The position numbers and the translations under genes are program-made. A DNA stretch of 64,000 nt from Pinus tabuliformis (taxonomy: Eukaryota > Streptophyta > Pinopsida > Pinales > Pinaceae), in assembly GCA_031772625.1 (NCBI GenBank), contig CM062818.1, positions 209,484,742 through 209,548,741 of the forward strand, read 5' to 3'. The notes under the pieces were generated by a model. That model ran no database searches and had not been told where the DNA came from. It saw only the letters and a program-made list of their open reading frames with translations. Positions 1-10,972 of this stretch are shown here, piece by piece (position 1 is the first letter of the stretch; each line of letters begins with the position of its first letter).

Positions 1-16
1 ATTAATTCACCAAGCT

Positions 17-930
17 TTGAATTACCATGTATCTGGAACTTACACCACCTTTACTGAAGAGTTTTTGGTTTCATATTATGATAACCTATCCCTCCAAGAG
101 TTTTCTCATGTTACCTCTTTCCTGGCTCTTAAATCTGGTCAATTCTCTCTAGATGGGAATCTGTTCTCTTTAGACATTTTTGCAGTTGATATAAGACCTG
201 TCTTGAAAATAATTTCTTAGATTCTAGGAAAAGAAGACTCCAAGCAGGTTGATAAAGTAGTGCTGGGATTTTTATTTTTAATGATGAAGCCAGAGGTAGT
301 ACTAGATATTCCAACATTATAGGTTATCAATACCCAATTCATGACTTTGCCTCTTATTGGGTCCTTCAAGTTTCCTTCAGTTATTACTTGTTTATTTCTG
401 TCCCAGAATGTTGAACATTTTACAGATTTGGGACTAAATGTTGTTGACATAAATAAAAAGAAGCAGTCATTGGTATTATGGAAAAAATTGATAAGGGGTG
501 ATCTAGGGGATGGTGGTTTATTTGAGTTCACTTCTTTATTTCTTCTAGTGGCTTATAAGATCGTGAATGGAACCTCGCCCCCAACATTTATTCCTAAAGC
601 TCAAGAATTTCTTCAATTGAGTAAAGATGTGAGGTGTGGAGATTGGTTCATCTTTGAAGAGCATGCAGAGATCAAGCTTTATGGAGCCTCTGTCAAGCCT
701 TATATGTTACCAAAATTTGTGCCAACGAGGCTTTTTTCCCTTGAATTTATCAGGTAGAGCTTGAATGTAGATCAGGTTCATTTTGTTCCTATGAAGAAAG
801 GCTATTTCTTTAAGTTGCCCAAATTAGTAGGACCCTTCATTGTGAACACTAGACAGGCTGCCACCCTCATCAAATTATTTCAAAGAGAAGGCTAGAGAAT
901 GGATATTCAGCCTTTGTGGATGAAATTAGA
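17..930 (+). pseudogene. decayed coding region, unknown family, N-terminal part
   Basis: One reading frame can be followed from about position 17 to 930, broken by four stops, all TAG (218, 320, 755 and 893). The longest open stretch (341-757) gives 138 residues that look like a folded domain, with mixed hydrophobic and charged residues and no obvious low complexity. It runs on into the coiled-coil frames downstream, so the whole 17-2855 block was probably one protein. I do not recognise the family and see no protease, reverse transcriptase or integrase motif. The LTR-like tail after 2856 suggests a gag-like or accessory protein of a retroelement; a decayed host gene is the alternative. The start lies outside or at the window edge. 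Confidence 0.35.
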
Positions 931-2855
931 CCAAAAATAGAGAAATTGGAAAATGGAGGTTTGCAAAACACTCAGGGGACAGAGATTGAAACCCCTAGTA
1001 TCACAGAAAAAAGTGTTAAGAGGGTTAGAGAAGAAGTCATTGATTTGGATGAGGAAGAATCTGAAGCAACAAAAAGGACTATGCTTTTGGATGCAATGTC
1101 TTCAACACAACTTGGTTTAATGATTCAGTTAGGAGAAACAGAAGGTGCCCCAACTTCCCCATCTTCCAGAGAACCTGTTCATGATCAGGTTCCTTTAATT
1201 CAAAATATGTTTTCTCAAATAACTAAGATAAATAAAAAAGTGAAGTTAAATATGGAGGCTCAAGCTGAGTCTCAAGTTGCTTTTGAACAAACTAGATTGT
1301 TACTTTCTATGGATTTGGAGAAAAGTCACCTTAAAATTGCTTTTTGTCATCCTACTGAAATATCAGTTGGGTCCACCAGTAATTTCAAGGCTGTGAATTT
1401 GACTATTGACACTCAGAAGCTTCCAAAGCTTGACAAGATCAATTTGCACATGCAAACTGGGCAATTGATCACAAATGATTTACATAAAACAAATGCAACA
1501 ACTATTAAGGCAGAAAAATGCTAAATAAGGTAATTCAGCAATTGAAGTTGGAGAAAGCCAACTCCAGAGCTTTGAATGCTCAGGTGGATGAACTAAAGAA
1601 AATTATCATAAAAATAGGTGTCAATCCTGATGATCAACTTGCCATTCATAAATTGTTGCAATCTGCTAAGTCAGAGATTGGGGTTTTGAAGAAAAAATTG
1701 AATCTACCTACAAGTGAGCATCCCATTGTTGCAGGGATAGCTGAAGTAGAAAATGAAAAGGAAAAGCTCCTATCGGATGTGTTACAGAAAACTGAAGAAG
1801 TTTCTTTACTTAAAGAATCTTTGGATAAGTTGCAAAGACATGTAGACACTCATGTCTGTACAATAGTAATGCGAGCCAACATAGATGATCCAGTGACCCA
1901 GGTAGTGCAGTTGGTAACAGAGCTAAAAATGGTTGAGCATGATGTAAGGAAAGCATAGAGAGAATTGAAAACAAACTGTAAGCTATTGAATTTGAGTGAA
2001 GAAGAGGCAAGAATGGAGAAAGAAAATGCAAAGAAGTACAGGGAAGATCTTCTAAGGGCTAAAGATGAAATTAAAAGGCTGAAGGAAAAAATGAAGGGCA
2101 ATATGTCCTTAGTTCAAGCGAGGGAAATCCTATGGGATGAAATCATTGAGATTATAAAGGGAATTTGGGAATTTCTTGTTATTATCTCTGAAGAGAAAAT
2201 AATAGTTTGAGACATGGAAGGTGTGGTCATGAAAAACAAGAAAAAATATTTAGATAGATCAAAGTTTGCAAAGAGAATGATAGATTTCATTAATTCTAAA
2301 TCTACTTCAGAATTGAAGGAGCATGACATGCCAGACAGAACATTATGTGTAATAGATATTAACAAGATGATTGTGAGGAATATTTACAGGAATACTACTG
2401 AGAAGAAGATAAATGAGATGAAGGAAGAAATTTGCAAGTTTAACATCCTATTTGATAAAAGAGTTAGAGCTGGACTTCCCTCTTGCTGGGATCTACAAGG
2501 AAACTTGCTGCCATGGAAGACATATGAGAGTTTGCTAGTTGAGGCAAAGAGCAAAGTGGATAACACTCATGAAAATACAACAATATTAAAGGGAGCCACC
2601 ATTGTGAACTACCTTAAAAAATATTTTAAGCTTCTATGGATGGTGAAGACTCTGTTTACAGATAAGTCTACTTATAGTAGGATTACAACTTGCAAAATAG
2701 CACTTGACAAATTGGAGGAAGAACCAAAGTCAAATGTACCATTATGGAAAAAATGCAAGGAATGGATGATAGAGCAGACCAAAGATACACCAACAGGACC
2801 ATCTACTCAAGCCACAAATTCAAACAGCAAACAACAATCACCAATCATACTTTGA
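916..2855 (+). pseudogene. decayed coding region, coiled-coil C-terminal part, unknown family
   Basis: Frames 916-1524 and 1518-2855 read as one Lys/Glu-rich protein of about 640 residues, with a one-base frame change near 1510 in an A-rich run, a TAG at 1956 and a TGA at 2208. Residues encoded at 1518-2100 show dense heptad-like Leu/Glu/Lys spacing typical of a long coiled coil. An acidic basic-flanked stretch (around 1036-1075) resembles a nuclear-localisation-type segment. The last part (2214-2855) is predicted mostly helical and ends in a Ser/Thr/Gln-rich tail. No catalytic motif is seen. Base composition resembles the neighbouring DNA. It may be the gag-like ORF of an uncharacterised retroelement, but this is inference. 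Confidence 0.35.
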
Positions 2856-3420
2856 TTTATGTTACTTCATGTTATCTTATTTCTTGAGGAAAATGAGGTG
2901 TCTTTTGCCCTCTAATGTAATATTTTGTAATGACTTTTACTTTGGACAGTTAGAAAGTAGTTAAGCAGTTGGACAATTTTGGTAGTTACCAATTGTCTCA
3001 TGATGTATAAAAGGAGGGAAAATTATAGAAAAAAGGTCTGAATTTTGAAGAACCTGAAGACTATGCTATTGTGTACTTGATAGACTGATGATTAATGAAA
3101 GAATCAGGAGTTTTCCATACAGTGTTGGGTATGATTTGTAATTTCTCTGTTATGTGTCATTATGTTTCTTCCTCTCTTTAAACATGGTAATGAAGCTGCA
3201 GGTCTTTGTTTACTTATGTGAATAAAGTTAAAGTTCCTTAAAAGAGTGCTCCCATATTTAAAGTTCTTTCCTCTATATTTCTTCTAAGTTACAGATAATA
3301 GTTTCTGTCAAACACAACATATTATCTTTAATTTCTTAAGATATTATTCACACAACATTTATATCCAGCACCATATGGAATTTTGAGATTTTCATATCAG
3401 TTAAATATTAAGGGTTAAAA
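2856..3420 (+). promoter_or_regulatory. LTR-like tail with TATA motif
   Basis: After the decayed frame, non-coding DNA contains a good TATA box (tataaaagg, 3006-3014), then T-rich stretches and aataaa-like signals near 3221. This order (coding region, promoter, poly(A)-like signals) is what a 3' LTR would show. No second copy is present in the window, so its boundaries cannot be set. Confidence 0.3.
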
Positions 3421-4929
3421 GTTAGGTCCTTCAGGTCCTTCACATGAGGATACATTATACAAATAAGTGACATGAATAATAAAATTTAATGTCTTAAGCA
3501 CAATTTCTCCATAGCCAAGAAATTGGTTTCTTAAGGGACAACTAAGTACACAAGCTTCAACGATTTTCTTGCAGAATGACAACCTGTCCATCAGAGCTTG
3601 TTGCATTCCCCTCACATGCTGTTCCTCCGGACTTAGTCAGCTTCATCCAGAAAATTGCGCAATTCTTCCCAGCATGGCTTCTTAGCCTAGAAACTATGCA
3701 ATCTTGGGCAGAAGCCAGCTACTCTGCCCAGAAATTACACAAATTTTATGGGCAACTAGCTCACCTACCTTCCAGAAATGCACATTTTCTCCTAGCAGTT
3801 GAGTAGACTGTTGCATGTGCAGCTGAGTTGATCGGTTCCCTCTGGGACTGAGAAGAACTAATTTTCATGCATGGGTTTCTCTTCCCAAGGTAGTATGCAA
3901 AGGCATCCCTTGTTTTAGGGATCTATTTTTAGCAGTTGGGGGTAACATGTAAGGATCATTTCAAAAACCTCCCACCAAGTGTCGCTTCCACTAGATTTGT
4001 AGCATGCACATCACAACCTTGATTTTATCGAAACGTATCAACCAGATGCTGCAGAGATCATTCCTGACATCGATCTTATAGCTCTGACATCCCATGTTGC
4101 ATCTAGGATTCGTCGACACATTCAACTCAACTGTTCTGGGGTAAGCCCACTTTTCATGTCTTGTGTTATATTTCTGGTGCTTTTCATGTTTTGCTTCGTA
4201 CGAATGTTGACTGGTTGATTTCAGTGAGCGCTTGCTATCATTTTGATACATAATAGTTTGTACTAGCACCATTTCAGTTTTCATTAACATCTCACTGTTT
4301 TCACATGCATGAAACTGTTTTTCACGAATGGTGACCGATTCAGTGACTCGCTTAACCCACATGCATGTTGTTCTGTTTTCTGAATCTTTCATTCACTGTT
4401 TGCATGCACGATCATTCACTTATGCTTACACTCAGTATCACCATGCATTCACATTCACTTTCTCTTTTAGTTGCTTGTCGGCGGGTCTGGGCAGCCTTGG
4501 CCTGGACTCTACCTCACCAAGACAACATTACGCAATCCTGAGAGGGAAGGCTTTGTCTTCCTCTAAGGAAATGTGAATTTCTGCCCAGTGACTGTCCTCC
4601 AGTCTTGTATTGTGCAACTCTGAGGCGCAGTGAGTGCTGGCCCAAAAAATTGCGCAATGCAGTCAATAAGTCTACAAACATTGCCAACTGAGATTGCGCA
4701 TTACGCAATTCCAGTAGTCAACAACCAACCTAGACTGTACATTGCATAGTTCCAGTAGTCAGTCAACCTCTTTGTAGCCGAGACTATGACTTGTGCAGTT
4801 TTGACAGTCAGTCTCCCGACATCGCGACGGAAATTACACAACCTTCATGATCAGTCACACATGTATGTTGCAAGTTAGTTCTCAAGTTTGTTTTGGTTTT
4901 CGACTAATAGATTGCTTTCCATGAGTGTT
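3421..4929. other. non-coding stretch with recurring gcgcaat-type motifs
   Basis: No credible gene. Short related motifs (ttgcgcaat, ttacgcaat, ttgtgcaa) recur near 3652, 4527, 4610, 4647, 4690, 4697 and 4795. Some are followed by 'ccagtagtca' (about 4707 and 4752). The 4330-4470 part is rich in attcac and catgca words. This is probably an old decayed repeat. Confidence 0.4.
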
Positions 4930-5251
4930 ACCATGTCTCCAGGTATGACAGGTGTTCATATGCCTCTCAGTAGTACAAGTACAATGGTTTCCAGGAGAGC
5001 AGAGTCGAAGACACCATTCATAGCACACTTGGGGATGCAATTGATCAATTGTCTATGAACTTGCCTACCCACGAAGACATCAAGTTGCTCGTAGACAAGG
5101 ACATCAAGATATGATGGCAACAACATCATAGCAAGAAACACCATCAACAACAACTGAAGGCTGCATACTCGATGCAATGATCGGAAGGGGAAGGTTGTTG
5201 ACAACACAGAGGCAGAACAAAGTTGCAAGCTCAAGTAGGACCGCTTGTGAT
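4930..5251 (+). other. left part of the sequence into which copia-1 inserted
   Basis: Degenerate, coding-like DNA runs up to the target duplication gaaag (5252-5256) and resumes at 21508. A short frame about 5005-5115 reads as a helical segment. It is not recognised, and broken frames argue against a live gene. Confidence 0.3.
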
Positions 5252-5256
5252 GAAAG

Positions 5257-5740
5257 TGTTGGGTTGTGTTATATTCTTTCCATGACTAACCTACGTAGTG
5301 AACCGGGGGGTTAGAGGGGGGTGGAGCCCCACCTTCGTTGCATCGATTGCGCAGTGGGGGGTTCACAGGGGGGGCGGCAGCCCCCCCTGTTCGGGGGTTT
5401 GAGGGGGGCGGGTAGGCCCCTCTACGGGGTCTGGGGCAGCGCCCCACGAAATTTTTTTTTGGACCCTATATTAGGTTGGGCGAACCTACCTATGGCTTTC
5501 GGTCCATGGTTTTGGACGTGATGGTTTTTGGTCCATGGCATTGGATGCTTTGGCATGTATAAATATGTATTGTAACATTGAAAGGAATATAATGAAAAAT
5601 CAAGCTGGTAGTCCCGGTTTTGGGATCCAGGGGGAAATCTCTGTCTATATGTGTTTTATGTGTTATGCTCTCGCATTGTTTATTTTTTTGTGATTTAGAA
5701 TTCGTATGTAGGTAATTTCTGTACGGGGTTAAAACCTACA
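5257..5740 (+). repeat. copia-1 5' LTR
   Basis: 484 bp, TG...CA ends. Contains a TATA-like tataaata (5558-5565). A G/C-rich block of about 95 bp (5319-5414), made of successive hairpin-forming units in which a G-run pairs with a following C-run, is absent from the 3' LTR. Confidence 0.93.
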
Positions 5741-5742
5741 TT

Positions 5743-5754
5743 TGGTATCAGAGC
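5743..5754 (+). promoter_or_regulatory. copia-1 primer binding site (initiator tRNA-Met)
   Basis: tggtatcagagc, two bases after the LTR end, is the standard complement of the 3' end of plant initiator tRNA-Met used to prime minus-strand DNA synthesis. Confidence 0.9.
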
Positions 5755-5862
5755 TGTTTTGGCTTCAAGGGGACGCCTTTGTTGCCGAGGGGTTTCACTT
5801 GGGCCTATGGTAGACCCTGTTCAGTGGGAGATCTGTGAGATCGATTCTGGTGGTGAAAGAAG

Positions 5863-6870
5863 ATGGCGAGCAGTGGAAAGATAGAGATCGAGAAATTCAA
5901 TGGTCAGAGCTTTGAGTTGTGGAAACTCAAGATGGAGGATTTGTTGGTGGATAAAGATTAGTGGATCGCGATAGATCCAGGTACTAAACCAATGGGAGTG
6001 ACCGATGAAGAATGGAAGAAGTTGGATCAGAAGGCAAAGAGCACAATACAATTGTGTGTCTTAGATTCAGTATTGCTGAATGTATCAGGGGAAGCTACAG
6101 CGAAGGCTTTGTGGGACAAGTTAGGGACTTTGTACCAATCTAAGTGTCTGGTGAATAAACTGTTCATGCGGAAAAAGCTATATAACCTGAGGATGAAAGA
6201 TGGAGACTCGGTGACAGAGCATCTGAATGCATTTCATACTGTGGTAAGTCAGTTAGCGTCTATTGATATTAAAATTTCAGATGAAGATAAGTGCATCAGT
6301 CTGTTGTGTTCTCTACCAGATTTGTGGGATAGTTTGGTTATTGCAATAGGTAGCAATGCAACTGCTTTGCAGTTTGATGAAATAGTCCTAGCATTGCTGA
6401 CGGAGGAGATGAGACGGAAAAATATGGAGAGCCAGAATGGTGATGCCTTGTCTGTATGAGGACGGTCCCAGAATAGAAACAAAAATAAGTCATCGAGTGG
6501 GAGATCTAAATCTAGAGGGAGATCTAAATCTCTAGGAAAACTTGTAAAGGTGGTGTGCTGGAAATGCGGAAAGGAAGGGCAGTTCAACAGGGACTATAAA
6601 TCTAAAGCTCCTGATAAAGGAAAGGGATCTGATGATGCTCCTTCTGCAAAGGCGAAAACCACCTCAGATGAAGGTGGGGATGTGTACTTGGCTTCTTCAA
6701 TTACACATGTAGATCATGAGGCATGGTTGATTGACTTAGATGCATCCTTTCACTTCACTCCCCATAGAGAGTGGTTCTGTGAGTATGAGAAATACGATGG
6801 TGGTGATGTCTTCTTAGGAGATGATAGGAAGGCTAGAATCATTGGTCACGGAAAAGTAAAGTTGAAGTTG
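5863..6870 (+). pseudogene. copia-1 gag and start of protease, broken
   Basis: Begins at the ATG at 5863, about 108 bp after the PBS. One frame runs to the gypsy-1 insertion, with a TAG at 5959 and a TGA at 6457. The first 190 residues are a Copia-type gag (UBN2-like) domain that packages RNA. The CCHC knuckle near 6558-6600 is damaged: CWKCGKEG is intact but the His and last Cys are replaced. The protease site near 6730 reads LIDLDAS where an active Copia protease has Asp-Ser-Gly. The frame is cut at 6870 and continues at 18139 after gypsy-1 and its target duplication. Confidence 0.88.
6866..6870. repeat. target site duplication of gypsy-1, left copy
   Basis: agttg here is repeated exactly at 18134-18138, immediately outside the two gypsy-1 LTRs. 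Removing one copy plus the element restores the copia-1 reading frame. Confidence 0.93.
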
Positions 6871-8935
6871 TGTTGAGGGCCCCGAAGTCGGGTCGACAAC
6901 AAGGGGGATACCCACCCGATCCGGAACCTGGTTGGCGGCTCCTTGCCCGTTTGGAGTAGCGGGTCCGACTGGGGGTAATGGGACCAGTTTCCCAATGTGA
7001 AGGGTGTGCGTGTGTGTGTAGAGTTTGATGATATTAATCTAAAAGGTTTCTCTGAACTAGTCTTAATTCTAACAGCTAAACTATTTCTATACTAATGTGA
7101 TCTAATGAAGAGAAACAATACATCTAATCTACGCTAACCCGGGGTGTTCTCTTTTGTTATGCGATCTAGAAAGATTTCTAACAACAGCTGGTAATAAAGA
7201 TCATTCAACTGTTATCAGAATATAAATCGATAAAGATAAACCATTCTGCATAAGAAGTTAGGCAGAGTAGTTGTGAACAGCATATCGCATAATCAGTTTT
7301 CTATATGTCAAGCATAAATAAATGACTCCACCGTACAGAAGTGCCAAATGGTAATACAGACATTCATACAGTAACATATAAAGAACTCAGCTGTATATCA
7401 CTTTAGGGATACTAGCAGAATTTAGTCAAGAGATAAAAGTACCATTTATGACTGATTTCACTAATAAACTTCAAGCAATAATGATTTACTTCTACTTGTT
7501 CTAATATCTGCTAAGAGTACAGAAGTGCAACATCAGTAACAGACATTAAAATGCAAACATAAATAAATCTCGATCCATCCATTCATCAAAAACCTCCTCT
7601 GAGGGTGCAGAAGTGCATGTTCTGAGGACAAGTTTTTTGACAGATTTCCGGACCCTTCTCCAAATGCCATGAGAAGGGTTAAATACTACTAGCTAATTGA
7701 TCTTAATTACACGAATTTAGGGAATCGGCTTCAAATGACCGCCCTTTACTAAAAGCAAATTTATTTCTAAAACTTTAAATCTAATTTCTGACCGTTTTTG
7801 TATATTCTCTTTAGTGCTATCAACTGTGCAACGCTTTCCTGGGAAGAGTCGGCTGGCTGCCTTCTTCTTTTGCTCGGGAGATAAAAGTGGAAATAACAAG
7901 AGCTGGCACCTCCTTCTGATAGACCAGAAGATATTTTCGAAAACCTTTCTCTAGCTGGGTGTATTCGCCACGTGTATACTTAGCACAACCCAGGTTCTTC
8001 TCGAACTGATTTTGCTGTTGCTGTTTCGGTTTTCGGTCATGCGAATGACTGAGTGGGTTAGGAGTCGCGCTGTATGGACATCCCCCTGTTTCAAGAATTG
8101 TTTCCGTTCTTTGTTCTAGGTTTTTCTGGAGCGTCTTCCTTCCTATGCGCTTCTTTCTCTGCTTTACCAAGTCTGAGCTTCAGGATCTTTTGTGAACACG
8201 CTGCTTTTGTGCGCCTTTAACTCTGAGTCTTGGATAGTCTAATTTCATCAGTGCCGGTTGTCCGATAGTCTGGAATCCGCAGTCCTGCTGCATGCGGCAT
8301 TCGTTTGTGGAGGCATCTTCTCTCTGCTATTTGATTGGCGCTTTCCCCTTTCTCTCAGATGTTTCCTGCATATAGATTTATATCAGTTGCGTGTCTTGCA
8401 GTCTACGCAAAGAAGAAGGGAAATGAAAAGATTGACATAAAAGCATTAAACTCTAATGAATACATAATCCTGACATGCATCATGACTTGACTCTTCGATA
8501 AATGCGATGCAATCATTCCTTGATACTCAAGCATGCGGTCATTAATTTCCTTTAAGGCGCGCGCTTGGTCTTGGGTTTATCGTGTGATGAGTCTTTTCAG
8601 ATCGCAGATTTGATCCAATGGTTCATGGTGCCATAGCGTGACGTTTGCGATGTGCGATGTCGTATATCGGCGATCGGCCCTTCTTGGAGGTCCTCCTTTT
8701 AGAGCGCATTTGAGATGCATGCGACGCGATGAACTTCGCGTCGCTCTTTCGCAGTTTTGCTTTTCGCGCTTTAAGTAATGCTTCAACCTTTCTTTGCAAT
8801 GCGATTTAAGCCTTAGGGAGGAAAATACAAAAATTTAACAAAATATTTTTTGGGATTTTTTGTTCAGGGTCCCCCCTTTGCTCGACGTTATTGCTAATAT
8901 CAAGCAAAGAGGGGGGGTTGTTGGTGACCACAACA
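6871..8935 (-). repeat. gypsy-1 LTR, left copy (3' LTR on minus strand)
   Basis: 2065 bp with tgttg/caaca terminal inverted repeat. Near the right end, cccccctttgct (8871-8882) can pair with agcaaagaggggggg (8903-8917), a hairpin just inside the LTR terminus. It lacks the 14-bp expansion of an agatcgc motif present in the other copy. The short open frames inside it on both strands are duplicated in the other LTR and look fortuitous. Confidence 0.95.
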
Positions 8936-10039
8936 ATGGCGATTCACTGTGAAGAACCAGTTATCTCTACTTGTTCTATTGCATTTTCACTTCCAAAACA
9001 GAAAAAATTTTCTTATGTCTAAATTTTGTTATGGACGGATAGAGTATTACCCCTTATCCTGTCAATGATGTTTCATCACAACTTTTTATTTCATTCCGAT
9101 TGTTTGCTTCCTCTGGGTTATTTCTTGTATTCACACCTAGACATTACTCAATCTTTTCAAAGACAAAATAAAGTCTTCTCTGCGTACTGGCTTTGTAAAG
9201 TATGATCATTTGTCGTAGGTAGAGCCTCTGCTGCCCGCAAGCGTCCATAGCCTCGACAGGGTTACCATATTATCCAGCAATGATCCTTTTTCCTGCTTGA
9301 GGTTATTTACAACATTCCAGAGAAAAATCCTTTTGACACTTTTCTTTCTTTTTTGATTTTTTATTCTCTAAAGAACAATGTCTTGGTTTGGTGGCCAAAT
9401 TATGACACAGTCATTCACTTGATTTACACTTTTGCTGAACAAGCTGGCTCGCGATGAGACCCCTTGTCTTTTGATTGCAACAATCTTGAGTCGTTGCCCT
9501 GTTTTGATAGACAGTAGTGGCAAAGTCAGCAAGTTATAATATCTGTGATCATGATAAGCCGGCTCGTGATGAGACCTCTTATTCTTTGAGATATAGTGTT
9601 TTCTTGGATTGTTTCTCTGGATGCTGCGATTTTCCTTAACAGGGAGGAAGTCATTGTTTTTCCTTAAGAAAGCTCTGGACGACAATAATAGAGTTTAAGA
9701 ACAGCAGTTTTGCAGAGAATACTTATTTTTCTATTGATGATACTTTTCATTGCGTTGGTATAAAACAATTTTTTTTGCCAAAAGTTACTTTCATCCCAGA
9801 TTTCTTTGTGAAGTTGAAACTAACATCATATTCAGGCTAAAGTTAACTCTATCTGTCAATAATAAAAGTCAGATTTTTCGAAAAGTTTTACTATTTATAC
9901 AAGTGAAATCAAAATCTGATAGAGAAATGGTATATACTTCATAAATACAATTTATGATCATTCACAACCAACCTTATTTATAAAAAATAAAACTAAAATA
10001 AAACTAAAATTATCCTACAAAAATTAGAAGGATAACCTT
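8936..10039 (-). other. gypsy-1 3' non-coding region
   Basis: About 1.1 kb between the integrase stop and the 3' LTR. A 105-codon minus frame (9368-9685) has no recognisable motif. A short word 'ggctcgYgatgagacc' occurs twice (about 9447 and 9561). No clean polypurine tract is visible next to the LTR. Confidence 0.5.
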
Positions 10040-10972
10040 CTATGGAAAATACATTTTGAGGATTTGTCCATTTACAGGCAGAGAATCTCTTCTGCCTGTC
10101 AAGTCCTGCAACACAAAAGTCGACGGGCCTATGACCTCTATAATCTGAAAAGGACCAAGCCACAGCTTCTGGAATTTCGTATGTTTGCCCTTTTCTTCAT
10201 GTGCCTTATCCCACTTCAAAACTAAATCTCCCATTTGAAAGTTTTTTCTGGTCATTATGTTCGAATCAAAAGAGGATTTTATCAGCGCTTGGTGGTGAGC
10301 ATGGGTTTTCTTGGCCTGTTCTCGTTGTTCTTCTAGCTTGATTATTTCCGTTTGCCTTAGTTGTAAGGGAGAAGTGGATACTTCATCAATGTATTGTACT
10401 AAGGATAAGGAGGGAATGACTAAGTGAGTAGGAAGAACTGCTTCTCTCCCGTAAACTAAATTAAAGGGAGAAGTGCCGATAGAGGCTTTCTTTGTAATTC
10501 TGTCTGCCCATAGGGCGTTTACTAGCGCTTTATGCCAATTCTTTTGGTTTTGGTCGACTGTCTTTTTGATAATCCTGATTAGGTTCTTGTTCGTTGATTC
10601 AGCCAACCCATTACCTTGCGGATAGTAGTTGGCAGAATACTTCAGTTTGAACCCTCTTTTGAGCGCGAACTCAGTCATGGTATTTCCAGAAAAATATAAA
10701 GCATTATCGAATATTAAGGCCGTTGGCAATCCAAACCTAGTAATGATAAACTGATCTATGAATTCAATAATGTTTTCAGAATTAGCTGTCTTGAGAGGAA
10801 CTGCCTCTACCCATTTAGTAAAATAGTCAGTTGCCGTGAGGATATACCTATGCTGTTTAGAGGAGTGAGGAACGATCTCACCTATTATGTCCAGACCCCA
10901 TTGGCTGAACGGCTGTTTGATGTTAACCGGCTGCAGTGGCATGGATGACTTCTTTTGTTTTCCTGCAGCAGT
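10040..10972 (-). pseudogene. gypsy-1 integrase core and C-terminus
   Basis: Same frame as the RT upstream, separated by TAG at 10973. The first ATG is at 10942. It encodes the retroviral-type integrase core that joins element DNA to the chromosome: first Asp in GLDIIGE, second in FDNALYFSG and Glu in NGLAESTNK, so the DDE triad looks complete. The C-terminal part has the usual basic GDLVLKW and WLGPFQIIEV beta-strand motifs. No chromodomain is seen, which fits a non-chromovirus lineage. The protein ends about 1.1 kb before the 3' LTR. Confidence 0.88.

Noticed and set aside
7820-8170. 116-codon minus frames in the gypsy-1 LTRs (also 17004-17354)
   Set aside because: Present in both copies because LTRs are duplicates; no motif, and the position within an LTR argues against a protein.
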